A stretch of 9,797 bases of DNA from Thermoplasmata archaeon (lineage in GTDB: Archaea > Thermoplasmatota > B47-G6 > B47-G6B > 47-G6), in the NCBI GenBank assembly GCA_003663565.1, contig QMTT01000006.1:1-9797 (forward strand). Reading direction: 5' to 3'. Positions 1 to 6,142 of the stretch are shown here, piece after piece. A model generated the notes under the pieces. The model saw only the letters and a list, made by a program, of their open reading frames with translations, did not search any database and was not told where the DNA came from. Made by a program: the position numbers and the translations under genes. How positions within the stretch are numbered: the first letter of the stretch is position 1; every line of letters starts with the position of its first letter.

Positions 1-126
1 CAATCCTAATAAAAGAGAACGGAGAACCACCCACTACCAAATACTACCAAATTTATAAAAAAAGATAAAACGGAGAACAGATACACTATGCATCCTATGT
101 GTTCATGACAAACAGACTCATATAGT
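1..126. other. Intergenic stretch without a recognisable gene
   Basis: No credible reading frame is seen on either strand. The 10-mer AACGGAGAAC occurs twice (18-27 and 69-78), and CTACCAAATA/CTACCAAATT form a short tandem pair near 34-52. A run of A on the plus strand (57-70) reads as T-rich on the minus strand and could end transcription of the sRNA at 127-187. What lies left of the window is unknown. Confidence 0.4.
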
Positions 127-187
127 GCGGGTCATGGCTCCAGTCGCTTCCTCATCGATCAGCAGACCCGTTGTTAATCATCCCCGC
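127..187 (-). ncRNA. C/D-box sRNA candidate (2'-O-methylation guide)
   Basis: Read on the minus strand this 61-nt segment has, in order: a 5-nt stem strand GCGGG (187-183), box C AUGAUUA (181-175), a 12-nt guide (174-163), box D' CUGA (162-159), box C' UCGAUGA (158-152), a 16-nt second spacer (151-136), box D AUGA (135-132) and the closing stem strand CCCGC (131-127). The terminal stem, a 3-nt bulge (G, A, U) and tandem G.A pairs make a standard kink-turn for L7Ae. Boxes C and D both differ from consensus, but the changes compensate: the usual G-C pair after U.U becomes U-A. The length and the 12-nt C-D' spacer match archaeal C/D sRNAs, and a TATA-like element sits at the right distance. C' deviates by one base from the usual UGAUGA core. 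The methylation targets were not identified. Confidence 0.62.
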
Positions 188-211
188 CATCATATTCTAA
201 GTCAGTAATCA

Positions 212-219
212 CTTAAATA
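212..219 (-). promoter_or_regulatory. TATA-like box for the sRNA
   Basis: The minus strand reads TATTTAAG here. Its centre is about 26-27 nt before positions 188-190, just at the start of the sRNA stem, which is the usual archaeal TATA-to-start distance. It is divergent from the tRNA-Ser promoter. Confidence 0.5.
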
Positions 220-254
220 CTCTCCTTGAGCTGAACTTTTAAAGTAATAATAAA

Positions 255-263
255 TTTAAATTA
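255..263 (+). promoter_or_regulatory. TATA-like box for tRNA-Ser
   Basis: TTTAAATTA lies in an A/T-only stretch and is centred about 28 nt before the first base of the tRNA, as expected for an archaeal tRNA promoter with a very short leader. Confidence 0.5.
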
Positions 264-286
264 TATTGAGTTTGCTAACACCTAAT

Positions 287-374
287 GCCGGGGTAGCCTA
301 GCCTGGCCAAGGCGTCGGATTCGAGATCCGATGGGCTCATGCCCGCCTGGGTTCAAATCCCAGCCCCGGCGCCA
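287..374 (+). tRNA. tRNA-Ser (anticodon CGA)
   Basis: A complete class II tRNA. The acceptor stem GCCGGGG pairs with CCCCGGC (364-370). The D arm is GCCT...AGGC. The anticodon stem TCGGA/TCCGA encloses the loop TTCGAGA with anticodon CGA, reading UCG. A long variable arm with stem GGGC/GCCC follows, then the T arm CTGGG-TTCAAAT-CCCAG. The discriminator is G (371), as in serine rather than leucine tRNAs, and the CCA end is encoded (372-374). No intron is present. Stems are almost wholly G-C, in line with a thermophile. A T-rich stretch just downstream (377-384) may terminate transcription. Confidence 0.96.
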
Positions 375-416
375 TTTATTTTCACTGTAAATAAGCTATA
401 TGTGGTCAAAGCAATT

Positions 417-1811
417 TCAAGCTTCTTTTATTTCTGTCTTAATTGACAACACAGCAAAAATAAGAAATATTACAAGATAAATTGTTGAAAGTATCACTAT
501 AAGATAGATAAAGGAGTACATCATTCTTTCAAATTTAAGTTTCCATTTTGTGAAAAGAAAACTTACAACAACTATTATGAGCGCAAGAAATCCAAGGGTA
601 TATCCTTGAGCACTTTTCTTTGCTTTTTTAAACATTATTGTTATGCTGCTGTCTAATGCCTCAAATACTATGAGGTATTCAAACAAAAACGCTATGGAAA
701 AAGGTATTAACATCATGGCAAAAATGGTTTTGAGGTGAGCTCCATAAATCTTTGTCAATATGAGGAAGACATTAAACATGACATATGCGGCAAGTGAAGG
801 TATAAACGTGAATGCGTAGTATGTTTTATAATCCATTATCCTCTGGAGATCTTCTATGGACTTCTGAATTGTCGAGTACATTCTAGTGAAGGGATAAAAA
901 GCATAAAAAAGCGTTGGTATCAATGATAATCTAAAAGACTCAGAGCTAATCCATAGATGCAAATTATAATGTAATAATCCTCTGAGGGCTATTAGTCCCA
1001 TAATCAAAGACGCTAGGAACATCACAAGAAAAACCTCATAGAAGTAAGATCTAAGCTCTTGAACCCTCGATTTCTTAGTGTTGATGCAAAGAAGGGACAT
1101 AAGGAATAATGAGAATACCAACGCTAAAGATACTGTAAATGATTCAGGAGGAGTATTGACTGCTTCTATTATCCCAAGCTCTCCTACAGACTTCTGAAGA
1201 GCAAGTGTGACGATCACCGCTATAATATACAATAGACCTCTAGAGTATCCTGACACTGTGAGGCTTGAGATAACAAAAATAGTCACAGCTGATATCATAA
1301 GTAATATTACAACATCAGGAGCATGTTCACCAAATATTGAAAGCATAGATCCCAACCATATAACTACTAGCGTGACCATTACTGCAAAGGATAAAAAAGT
1401 GTACACGGCGATTGCCGTAATGCCTACCCTCAAGACCTCTACTCCCCTATAAACACCCTGAACTACTCTCCTAAACGTTATACTCTGTAAAAGAGCGTCT
1501 ATTATAAATGAGAGAGCAAACATAATAATGCCCAAGACGAAAAGCTTCCAAACATCAAGTGGTGAACTTAATATTAAAAGTTGTGAAAGAAGAGCCGTGA
1601 ATGTTATCGTTGAGAGAACCCTGTAGATCACTATATCGTACATGTGCTTATATTTTACCTCAGAAACCCTCATGAAGTCTTCTTCTTCCATATATTTCCT
1701 TGAACTTCCTTTTATATAATCAAGGGTTTTTCTTATGAAGACCCTACAGACTATAGACAATACAATCACAGCTAGTACTGCTGAAACGGATATGCTAACA
1801 ACAGTATTCAT
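417..1811 (-). CDS. Polytopic membrane protein of unknown function (464 aa)
   Basis: I do not recognise the family. The protein has about 12-13 hydrophobic segments, roughly at residues 3-25, 62-82, 87-108, 127-155, 166-186, 190-207, 225-243, 257-277, 293-307, 332-352, 361-384, 404-421 and 432-456. They are joined by short loops. The longest loops are basic or charged: residues 26-60 between the first two helices, and two rich in Lys/Arg near 245-255 and 394-402. No catalytic or nucleotide-binding motif stands out, so a transporter, channel or membrane scaffold are all possible. The start is an ATG preceded at a 7-nt spacing by GGAGGT, which lies within the last codons of the upstream ubiquitin-like gene; the intergenic gap is only 4 nt, so the two genes are surely one operon. 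The 3' end converges with tRNA-Ser. Confidence 0.85.
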   Translation of the reverse strand: MNTVVSISVSAVLAVIVLSIVCRVFIRKTLDYIKGSSRKYMEEEDFMRVSEVKYKHMYDIVIYRVLSTITFTALLSQLLILSSPLDVWKLFVLGIIMFALSFIIDALLQSITFRRVVQGVYRGVEVLRVGITAIAVYTFLSFAVMVTLVVIWLGSMLSIFGEHAPDVVILLMISAVTIFVISSLTVSGYSRGLLYIIAVIVTLALQKSVGELGIIEAVNTPPESFTVSLALVFSLFLMSLLCINTKKSRVQELRSYFYEVFLVMFLASLIMGLIALRGLLHYNLHLWISSESFRLSLIPTLFYAFYPFTRMYSTIQKSIEDLQRIMDYKTYYAFTFIPSLAAYVMFNVFLILTKIYGAHLKTIFAMMLIPFSIAFLFEYLIVFEALDSSITIMFKKAKKSAQGYTLGFLALIIVVVSFLFTKWKLKFERMMYSFIYLIVILSTIYLVIFLIFAVLSIKTEIKEA

Positions 1812-1815
1812 CTAG

Positions 1816-2028
1816 TTAACCTCCTGAAAAAGCTATTATCGCTGTAATAGTGTCTCCGTCCTTTAGCTTTTCTGTTACTGGTATAGGAGTTCCTTCTTTT
1901 AGTACAACAACACTGTCAGGAGCTATATTGTTCTCTACAAGGATTTCCTCAATGGACTTGCCAAATGTTTGAATTTCTATTTTCCTTATTTCTCCATTTG
2001 GCATCTTGAGGATTATTTGTGCGGGCAT
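1816..2028 (-). CDS. Ubiquitin-like small sulfur-carrier/modifier protein (MoaD/ThiS/SAMP type)
   Basis: A 70-residue protein with the beta-grasp pattern of the ThiS/MoaD superfamily: an N-terminal beta hairpin (residues 3-20), a helix (around 25-35), a VVVLKEG strand, a KLKDGDTI turn and a C-terminal strand ending exactly in Ser-Gly-Gly. In this superfamily the free diglycine is adenylated by an E1-like enzyme and then carries sulfur (thiamine, molybdopterin or tRNA thiolation) or is conjugated to lysines (SAMP proteins). Which role applies cannot be told from the sequence. The start chosen is the ATG at 2028, which has GGAGGG (2040-2035) at a 6-nt spacing; an in-frame start 7 codons upstream has no such site. 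It is the first gene of an operon with a multi-pass membrane protein. No E1-like or thiolation enzyme is in the window. Confidence 0.85.
   Translation of the reverse strand: MPAQIILKMPNGEIRKIEIQTFGKSIEEILVENNIAPDSVVVLKEGTPIPVTEKLKDGDTITAIIAFSGG
1819..1824 (-). promoter_or_regulatory. Ribosome binding site inside the upstream gene's Gly-Gly codons
   Basis: The minus strand reads GGAGGT, followed by TAACTAG and then the ATG of the membrane protein. The same six bases are the GGA and GGT codons for the C-terminal diglycine of the upstream ubiquitin-like protein. This SD decides the start of the membrane protein and links its translation to the gene before it. Confidence 0.8.
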
Positions 2029-2079
2029 ATTATACCCTCCGCTTGTCATTCTCTTGGATCATGACGCATATTTATGTAC

Positions 2080-2095
2080 TTTTATATTAAATAAA
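2080..2095 (-). promoter_or_regulatory. TATA-like promoter of the ubiquitin-like/membrane operon
   Basis: The minus strand reads TTTATTTAATATAAAA across this stretch. Transcription would start near 2055-2062, leaving a leader of about 30 nt that holds the GGAGGG ribosome binding site. It is divergent from the tRNA-Tyr promoter. Confidence 0.45.
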
Positions 2096-2131
2096 GTGAT
2101 TTAGGAGGAACATAAACTATAAAAACATAAG

Positions 2132-2139
2132 CTTTTTAT
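2132..2139 (+). promoter_or_regulatory. TATA-like box for tRNA-Tyr
   Basis: CTTTTTAT is centred about 26 nt before the first base of the tRNA, the usual archaeal spacing. Confidence 0.45.
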
Positions 2140-2161
2140 CATTATTTTTGATCTGAATGGT

Positions 2162-2262
2162 CCGGGCGTAGCTCAGCCTGGTCAGAGCGGCCGGCTGTAG
2201 GCCCATGGCCCGTTAGGGCAGAAACCGGCAGGTCCCCGGTTCGAATCCGGGCGCCCGGACCA
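2162..2262 (+). tRNA. tRNA-Tyr (anticodon GTA) with a 23-nt intron
   Basis: The acceptor stem CCGGGCG pairs with CGCCCGG (2252-2258), giving the C1-G72 pair that marks archaeal tRNA-Tyr, with discriminator A (2259) and encoded CCA (2260-2262). The D arm is GCTC...GAGC. The anticodon stem is GCCGG (2190-2194)/CCGGC (2225-2229). After splicing the anticodon loop is CTGTAGA with anticodon GTA at 2197-2199. The variable loop is AGGTC and the T arm is CCCGG-TTCGAAT-CCGGG. The gene is upstream of the coiled-coil/DUF211 operon on the same strand; T-rich sequence at 2282-2293 may end the transcript. Confidence 0.95.
2201..2223 (+). other. tRNA-Tyr intron at the canonical 37/38 position
   Basis: A bulge-helix-bulge motif can be drawn: central helix CTGT (2195-2198) with GCAG (2218-2221), a 5' bulge AGG (2199-2201) cut after its second base, and a 3' bulge AAA (2222-2224) cut after its second base. 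This gives cleavage at 2200/2201 and 2223/2224 and a normal 7-nt anticodon loop. The intron can also fold alone as GCCC-GTTA-GGGC (2208-2219). Confidence 0.85.
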
Positions 2263-2290
2263 TTATTGTTCTTAAGGTTAGTCTTATTCT

Positions 2291-2310
2291 TTTACATAAA
2301 CATAATAAAA
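2291..2310 (+). promoter_or_regulatory. Possible promoter of the coiled-coil/DUF211/PHI operon
   Basis: The stretch TTTACATAAACATAATAAAA holds overlapping TATA-like sequences. A start about 26 nt downstream would give a leader of some 40-50 nt before the TTG at 2376. The AT-rich surroundings make the exact box uncertain. Confidence 0.3.
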
Positions 2311-2375
2311 TTGCGTCTCCATTTTTGTGATTAGTTTGATCATGTTATCCTACCGTACGAAGAAGGTGAATAGTC

Positions 2376-2519
2376 TTGAATGAAGAGCTTATAAAGGCTA
2401 TTAGAGCCATTGAGGAGAAAATAAATAACATAGAAAGCGAGATAGATGACCTTAAAAATCGACTTGATACAATCGAGGATGAGATAGAAAAGATTAAAGA
2501 AGCCCTTGACTTAGAATAA
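2376..2519 (+). CDS. Coiled-coil microprotein (47 aa)
   Basis: A small gene starting with TTG, preceded at 6 nt by AGGTGA, a strong SD of the type used by its neighbours. The product is almost entirely one helix. Hydrophobic residues fall at L5, I9, I12, I16, I19, I23, L26, L30, I33, I37, I40 and L44, an unbroken 4-3-4-3 a/d heptad pattern over the whole chain, with Glu, Asp, Lys and Arg at the flanking positions. This predicts a parallel or antiparallel coiled coil, probably a dimer or trimer, made alone or with a partner. There is no membrane segment and no recognised family. It lies 16 nt before DUF211 on the same strand, so the two are likely cotranscribed. Its function is unknown. Confidence 0.72.
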   Translation: MNEELIKAIRAIEEKINNIESEIDDLKNRLDTIEDEIEKIKEALDLE

Positions 2520-2535
2520 CTTAGGTGATGACGAA

Positions 2536-2823
2536 GTGGGCAGAATACGGAAAGTCGTTCTAGATGTTTTAAAGCCCCAAGACCCGGGTATAGCATACCT
2601 TGCTTCTAAGCTGAGTGAACTTGACGGCATAGACGGTGTGAATATAGTCCTCTACGAGCTTGATAGAAACACTGAGAACATAAAGATAACCATAGAAGGT
2701 GAGGACGTGAAGCTTGACGAAGTGATCAAGCTTCTTGAGTCATATGGGGCTGTTGTACATTCAATAGACATGGTAGCTGCAGGTAAGAAGATCGTTGAGG
2801 AAGAACATACACCACAGGATTGA
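2536..2823 (+). CDS. DUF211 family protein (95 aa)
   Basis: Matches the archaeal DUF211 family in length and layout. The N-terminal IRKVVLDVLKPQDPGI block is followed by a helix with LASKLSELDGIDGVN, a beta strand IVLYELDRNTENIKITIEG, a second helix and the HSIDMV strand. This is a ferredoxin-like alpha/beta fold of the sort seen in small ligand-binding or oligomeric proteins. The biochemical role of the family is not established. The start is a GTG with AGGTGAT a few bases upstream. The last 12 or so residues (KIVEEEHTPQD) are a charged tail. The stop lies 4 nt before the ATG of the next gene, so the two are translated from one mRNA. Confidence 0.88.
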   Translation: MGRIRKVVLDVLKPQDPGIAYLASKLSELDGIDGVNIVLYELDRNTENIKITIEGEDVKLDEVIKLLESYGAVVHSIDMVAAGKKIVEEEHTPQD

Positions 2824-2827
2824 TATT

Positions 2828-3409
2828 ATGGCCACGATATCAGAGCATATCAATGATATATTAGATAGAGTGTCAGAAGCTACTAAAAGTGCTGATTTCA
2901 AAAAACTAGAGAGGGTTGTCTACGTAATACTTCGCTCTCAAAGAATATTTTTTGTCGGTGTTGGACGTTCAGGACTCATAGCTAGATTTGCTGCTCATAG
3001 ACTTGCCCATATGGGATTTCGTGTATATGTTGTAGGAGAAACCATTACTCCTGCAGCTACTGCACATGATACACTTATAGCAATTTCTGGATCAGGAGAA
3101 AGTGAATATACCGTAAACATTGCAGAGAAAGCACATTCTCTAGGAGCATATATTATAGCAATAACGGCCAATTCGGAGTCTCGTCTTGTAAGGCTAGCTA
3201 ATACTGTTATCATTATCCCCGCAAAAAGGGAAAGCTTAAAGGTTGATGAAAAGGACTTCCTTGTAAGACAAATAATAGGGTCCTACGAGCCGTTTAGTGC
3301 TGAAAGTGGTATATTTGAAATAGCAGCTACAGTTATCCTAGAAGCCATAACTAGAAAGCTCAGCGAAATACTCGCTGAGAACAGCCTAACTAAAAGACTT
3401 CCTATTTAA
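2828..3409 (+). CDS. hxlB: 6-phospho-3-hexuloisomerase-like SIS-domain protein
   Basis: A 193-residue single SIS domain. Visible motifs are the nucleotide-like loop VGVGRSGL (residues 43-50), RLAHMGFRVYVVGETITPA (58-76), the sugar-phosphate binding AISGSGES (85-92) and AITANSES (111-118), then the family's RQIIG segment (147-151). Together, especially the GETITPA block, these fit 6-phospho-3-hexuloisomerase, which turns hexulose-6-phosphate into fructose-6-phosphate in the ribulose monophosphate pathway; archaea run it to make ribose phosphates. Two places differ from the usual family: the segment normally like PxGTLFE is SAESGIFE (157-164), and the C-terminus ends KRLPI rather than with the usual RHANL-type tail. 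A related sugar-phosphate isomerase is thus possible. No hexulose-phosphate synthase is in the window. The ATG at 2828 is preferred over an in-frame start 11 codons upstream inside DUF211. Confidence 0.75.
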   Translation: MATISEHINDILDRVSEATKSADFKKLERVVYVILRSQRIFFVGVGRSGLIARFAAHRLAHMGFRVYVVGETITPAATAHDTLIAISGSGESEYTVNIAEKAHSLGAYIIAITANSESRLVRLANTVIIIPAKRESLKVDEKDFLVRQIIGSYEPFSAESGIFEIAATVILEAITRKLSEILAENSLTKRLPI

Positions 3410-3541
3410 AATATCTTTATCTTTAGTATTTGTAATTTTACCCTACACCGGAATATTAGCTTTAATGATATTCTTTCTGTTTTCCTCCACGAAAGTAAAG
3501 GTAATGAACGTAACACTACTTTTGAGATATCGGTGAAAGCT
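3410..3541 (+). promoter_or_regulatory. Intergenic region with a possible promoter for the CoA/glycosyltransferase pair
   Basis: T-rich sequence just after the SIS gene (3413-3436) could terminate the upstream operon. Further on, GAAAG (3491-3495) followed by TAAAGGTA (3496-3503) resembles a BRE plus TATA pair; a start near 3526 would leave a short leader holding GGTGA (3532-3536). No gene is seen here. Confidence 0.3.
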
Positions 3542-4306
3542 ATGGAAATCCCTCCAACGCATCCTAGATACAACTCTCTTATAAGAAGAGAGCTCCTTGC
3601 CAAGGGTGTCGAAGAAGGTCTTGTACACATGACAGGTCTCATAGCACATGGAAGGGGGGAGGCTTTTGATTACCTTATAGGGGAAAGGACTATAGATGCT
3701 GCATATGAAGCCGAGAAAGTTGCTGTCGCTGCTTTACTTATGGCGAGGAATCCTGTTATTTCCGTTAATGGAAACACAGCTGTCCTAGCAGGAAAGGAAG
3801 TAATAGAACTTGCCAAAGAAATAGGTGCAAAGATAGAAGTAAATATATTCCACAGGACGCGCGAGAGAATTGAAAAGCTTGTGAATTATATGAAAAATCT
3901 TGGCGCAGAGAAGGTATACGGACTCGAAGAAGATGCAAGGATTCCAAATCTAAACCAACCGAGAGCAATATGTTCTAAGGAGGGTATTTTCTCTGCGGAT
4001 GTAGTCTTAGTCCCTTTAGAGGACGGAGATCGTTGCGAGGCACTTGTGAGAATGGGAAAAATAGTCATTGCGATAGACCTAAACCCTTTATCAAGAACCT
4101 CTAGGACAGCTACTATCACGATAGTTGACGATGTGACAAGAGCATTAAGGAACATGACAAACATCGCAAGAGAGTTAAAGAGTATGCCTCGTGAGAGCCT
4201 TAATGAGCTAGTTCATAATTTTAATAATAAGAAAAACCTCCAGAAGGTTTTAGATCATATCTGTGAGAGGCTGAGGACACTATATAGGTTCGAAGAAGAC
4301 GTCTAA
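3542..4306 (+). CDS. 4-phosphopantoate--beta-alanine ligase (archaeal phosphopantothenate synthetase)
   Basis: ATP-dependent joining of 4-phosphopantoate and beta-alanine to give 4'-phosphopantothenate, the archaeal replacement for PanC in CoA synthesis. The 254-residue product has the hallmarks of the DUF137/PPS family: IPPTHPRYNSLIRREL (residues 3-18), GLIAHGRGEAFDYLIGE (32-48), SVNGNTAVLAG (74-84), HRTRERIEKL (104-113), and the C-terminal LEDGDRCEALVRMGK (159-173) and AIDLNPLSRTSRTA (177-190). The length matches the family. The ATG is chosen because GGTGA lies 5 nt before it; a GTG three codons upstream overlaps that SD and has none of its own. The next gene starts 23 nt later on the same strand. 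The phosphopantoate-forming kinase is not in the window. Confidence 0.93.
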   Translation: MEIPPTHPRYNSLIRRELLAKGVEEGLVHMTGLIAHGRGEAFDYLIGERTIDAAYEAEKVAVAALLMARNPVISVNGNTAVLAGKEVIELAKEIGAKIEVNIFHRTRERIEKLVNYMKNLGAEKVYGLEEDARIPNLNQPRAICSKEGIFSADVVLVPLEDGDRCEALVRMGKIVIAIDLNPLSRTSRTATITIVDDVTRALRNMTNIARELKSMPRESLNELVHNFNNKKNLQKVLDHICERLRTLYRFEEDV

Positions 4307-4329
4307 AAATCAAGTAAGGTCTGATACCT

Positions 4330-5472
4330 ATGAACATGCGTGTTCTCATGGTATGTCCCTATATATATCCTCACGTGGGTGGTGTTGAAAGCCATGTAAG
4401 AGATCTCAGTCTTTATCTATCAAGAAAGGGTCTTGAAGTAACGATATTATCAAATGACATTCCTCCAGGTTATAAGAGGTTTAACATAGAAAATGTAAGC
4501 GTCATAAGGACAAGACCTATTGCAGAGTTATTCAGAACGCCAATAGATCCGCAGATATACTTCAAAGCAAAAGAGTTAGCAGCAAACTATGATATAATCC
4601 ATGCACATTTTCCACCTCCTCTAACTCCGTACTTTGCTATAAAAGCTGCAAAAAAGGCTAAAAAACCCTTTGTTTTGACCTATCACTGTGACCCAACACT
4701 TGACAACAAGTTCCTAATACTATTAGAAGAGCTCTACAATAGCATCATGGGTAAAGCCTTAGTAGAGGGAAGTGATGCAATAATAGTCACCTCAGAAAAC
4801 TATAAAAGGACATCTAAAATACTTTGGAGAGTGTATAAGTACTGGGTAATACCAAATGCTGTTGATACACAATTCTTTGATGGAAAAGATTATTCTTCCT
4901 ACTTTCGTGAGAAATACTCTCTTTATGATAACTTCGTAATGTTCGTTGGAAGATTGGTACCACATAAAAACGTGGAAGTCTTCATTCAAGCTGCAGAGTT
5001 TACGGATGTCAAGCATGTGATAATAGGTGATGGGCCACATAGAAAGACCCTTGAAAGACTTGCGAAAAGATTAAGGCTTGAAGAAAAAGTGTTATTTCTG
5101 GGAAAAATTCCTAGAGAGGATCTTAGAGCTGCTTACTCAGCTGCTGATCTTGTGGTCTTGCCTTCACTTTCGAGGCTTGAGGCCTTTGGTATAGTACTTC
5201 TGGAGTCTTTAGCAATGGGTACTCCGGTAACTGCTGCTGATATACCAGGAGTTAAGACTGTTGTAGACAACTTAGGTCTTCCAAAATTTGATCCAATAGA
5301 TCCAAAGGATTTGGCATCAAAGATAAAGTTCATTATAGAAAATAAGGATGAAATACGTGAGTTAACGAAAAAAGGTCAGAAATTAATAAGAAAGCATTAC
5401 AGTTGGGAAAACATCATAAGCAAAGTTCTTGAGGTATACAAAAGCGTTTTAGAAGATTATTCTTTTGTTTGA
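4330..5472 (+). CDS. GT4-family (GT-B) glycosyltransferase
   Basis: A 380-residue GT-B enzyme that would move a sugar from a nucleotide-sugar to an acceptor with retention of configuration. The N-terminal Rossmann half shows PHVGGVESHV (residues 14-23), the glycine loop near the acceptor, and IIHAHFPPP (89-97). The C-terminal half shows FVGRLVPHKN (205-214), IIGDGP (231-236), and the donor-site E-x7-E motif EAFGIVLLE (284-292), then LAMGTPVTAADIPG. The acceptor is unknown; surface glycan, glycolipid or protein glycosylation are all possible. There are no membrane segments, so it acts in the cytosol or at the inner face of the membrane. It is 23 nt behind the CoA gene and probably cotranscribed. 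The stop is 7 nt from the end of the converging translin gene. Confidence 0.92.
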   Translation: MNMRVLMVCPYIYPHVGGVESHVRDLSLYLSRKGLEVTILSNDIPPGYKRFNIENVSVIRTRPIAELFRTPIDPQIYFKAKELAANYDIIHAHFPPPLTPYFAIKAAKKAKKPFVLTYHCDPTLDNKFLILLEELYNSIMGKALVEGSDAIIVTSENYKRTSKILWRVYKYWVIPNAVDTQFFDGKDYSSYFREKYSLYDNFVMFVGRLVPHKNVEVFIQAAEFTDVKHVIIGDGPHRKTLERLAKRLRLEEKVLFLGKIPREDLRAAYSAADLVVLPSLSRLEAFGIVLLESLAMGTPVTAADIPGVKTVVDNLGLPKFDPIDPKDLASKIKFIIENKDEIRELTKKGQKLIRKHYSWENIISKVLEVYKSVLEDYSFV

Positions 5473-5479
5473 TATGGTT

Positions 5480-6112
5480 TTAGGGATATACCTTGTCTAT
5501 GTCTAATGGCTCCTCTTCGGAGGATTTAGCTATCTTGCTGATCATAAGAGCCATTGTGATATCACTTCTAGTTCGCTCTATGATACTCCTCATGGCATCC
5601 TGCTTTGGCTTGAGGGGTATAAGGCCTTGTGGATAGTGCAACTTTAGGATCTCCGAATATATTTCTTCCATATAGTTGAAAAATTTAATTGCATCATTTA
5701 CTCTGTCTTTCCTTAGACTGTCCAAAACCTTTCTCCTAAGCTCTCCAACGACATCACAGAGGCCTAATATATATGCATCAAATGGCGCCTTTAGATCCGC
5801 AGGACTTGGTACTTCTCCCTTCTCCACGAGCTCTTTGAATATCATCGCCTCACAGTACTCTTGAAGTGTGTCTCTGACAAGTCCTGACTGCATTATGTCA
5901 GGATGCTCTTCCAGTCTTGCAATGAACTCCTGAACACTATCAAAGAGCTCATTGACCTTAGTTTCTATAATAGAACCCTTGTGGATTTCCTGAATAATTT
6001 CAGAAGACATTCTTATAATATCCCTGGACTTTTTGATTGCAAATTCCCTAATAGAATCCTTTACATCTAGCCATCTTCTCGCACTTTCGATTATCTCGCT
6101 TAGTTTTTTCAT
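5480..6112 (-). CDS. Translin-family (translin/TRAX) nucleic-acid-binding protein
   Basis: A 210-residue all-helical protein of the archaeal translin family (COG2178 type). Conserved blocks are LQEYCEAMIFKEL (residues 83-95), a YILGLCDVVGELRRK helix (114-128), and the FFNYMEEIYSEIL...HYPQGLIPLKPKQDAMR segment (around 144-174). The acids E85, E88 and D120 appear to match the catalytic triad that gives TRAX and archaeal homologues RNase activity, so this copy may be a nuclease rather than only a binding protein. That alignment is from memory of the family. The start ATG has GGTGAT (6123-6118) at a 5-nt spacing. It follows GAPDH by 30 nt on the same strand and converges on the glycosyltransferase gene. 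Confidence 0.87.
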   Translation of the reverse strand: MKKLSEIIESARRWLDVKDSIREFAIKKSRDIIRMSSEIIQEIHKGSIIETKVNELFDSVQEFIARLEEHPDIMQSGLVRDTLQEYCEAMIFKELVEKGEVPSPADLKAPFDAYILGLCDVVGELRRKVLDSLRKDRVNDAIKFFNYMEEIYSEILKLHYPQGLIPLKPKQDAMRSIIERTRSDITMALMISKIAKSSEEEPLDIDKVYP

Positions 6113-6142
6113 AGAGTATCACCAAAAAGGATAAATTAAAGA

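Noticed and set aside
100..190. Protein-coding reading of the GC-rich minus-strand patch
   Set aside because: All frames are closed by stops within a dozen or so codons; the pattern of boxes C, D', C' and D explains the patch better.
1207..1452. An 81-codon plus-strand frame
   Set aside because: It lies wholly antisense to the membrane protein gene, has no ribosome binding site, and mirrors its hydrophobic codons.
2795..2827. An upstream start for the SIS protein inside DUF211
   Set aside because: The ATG at 2828 fits the usual family N-terminus; the extension adds 11 residues read from DUF211 codons out of frame.
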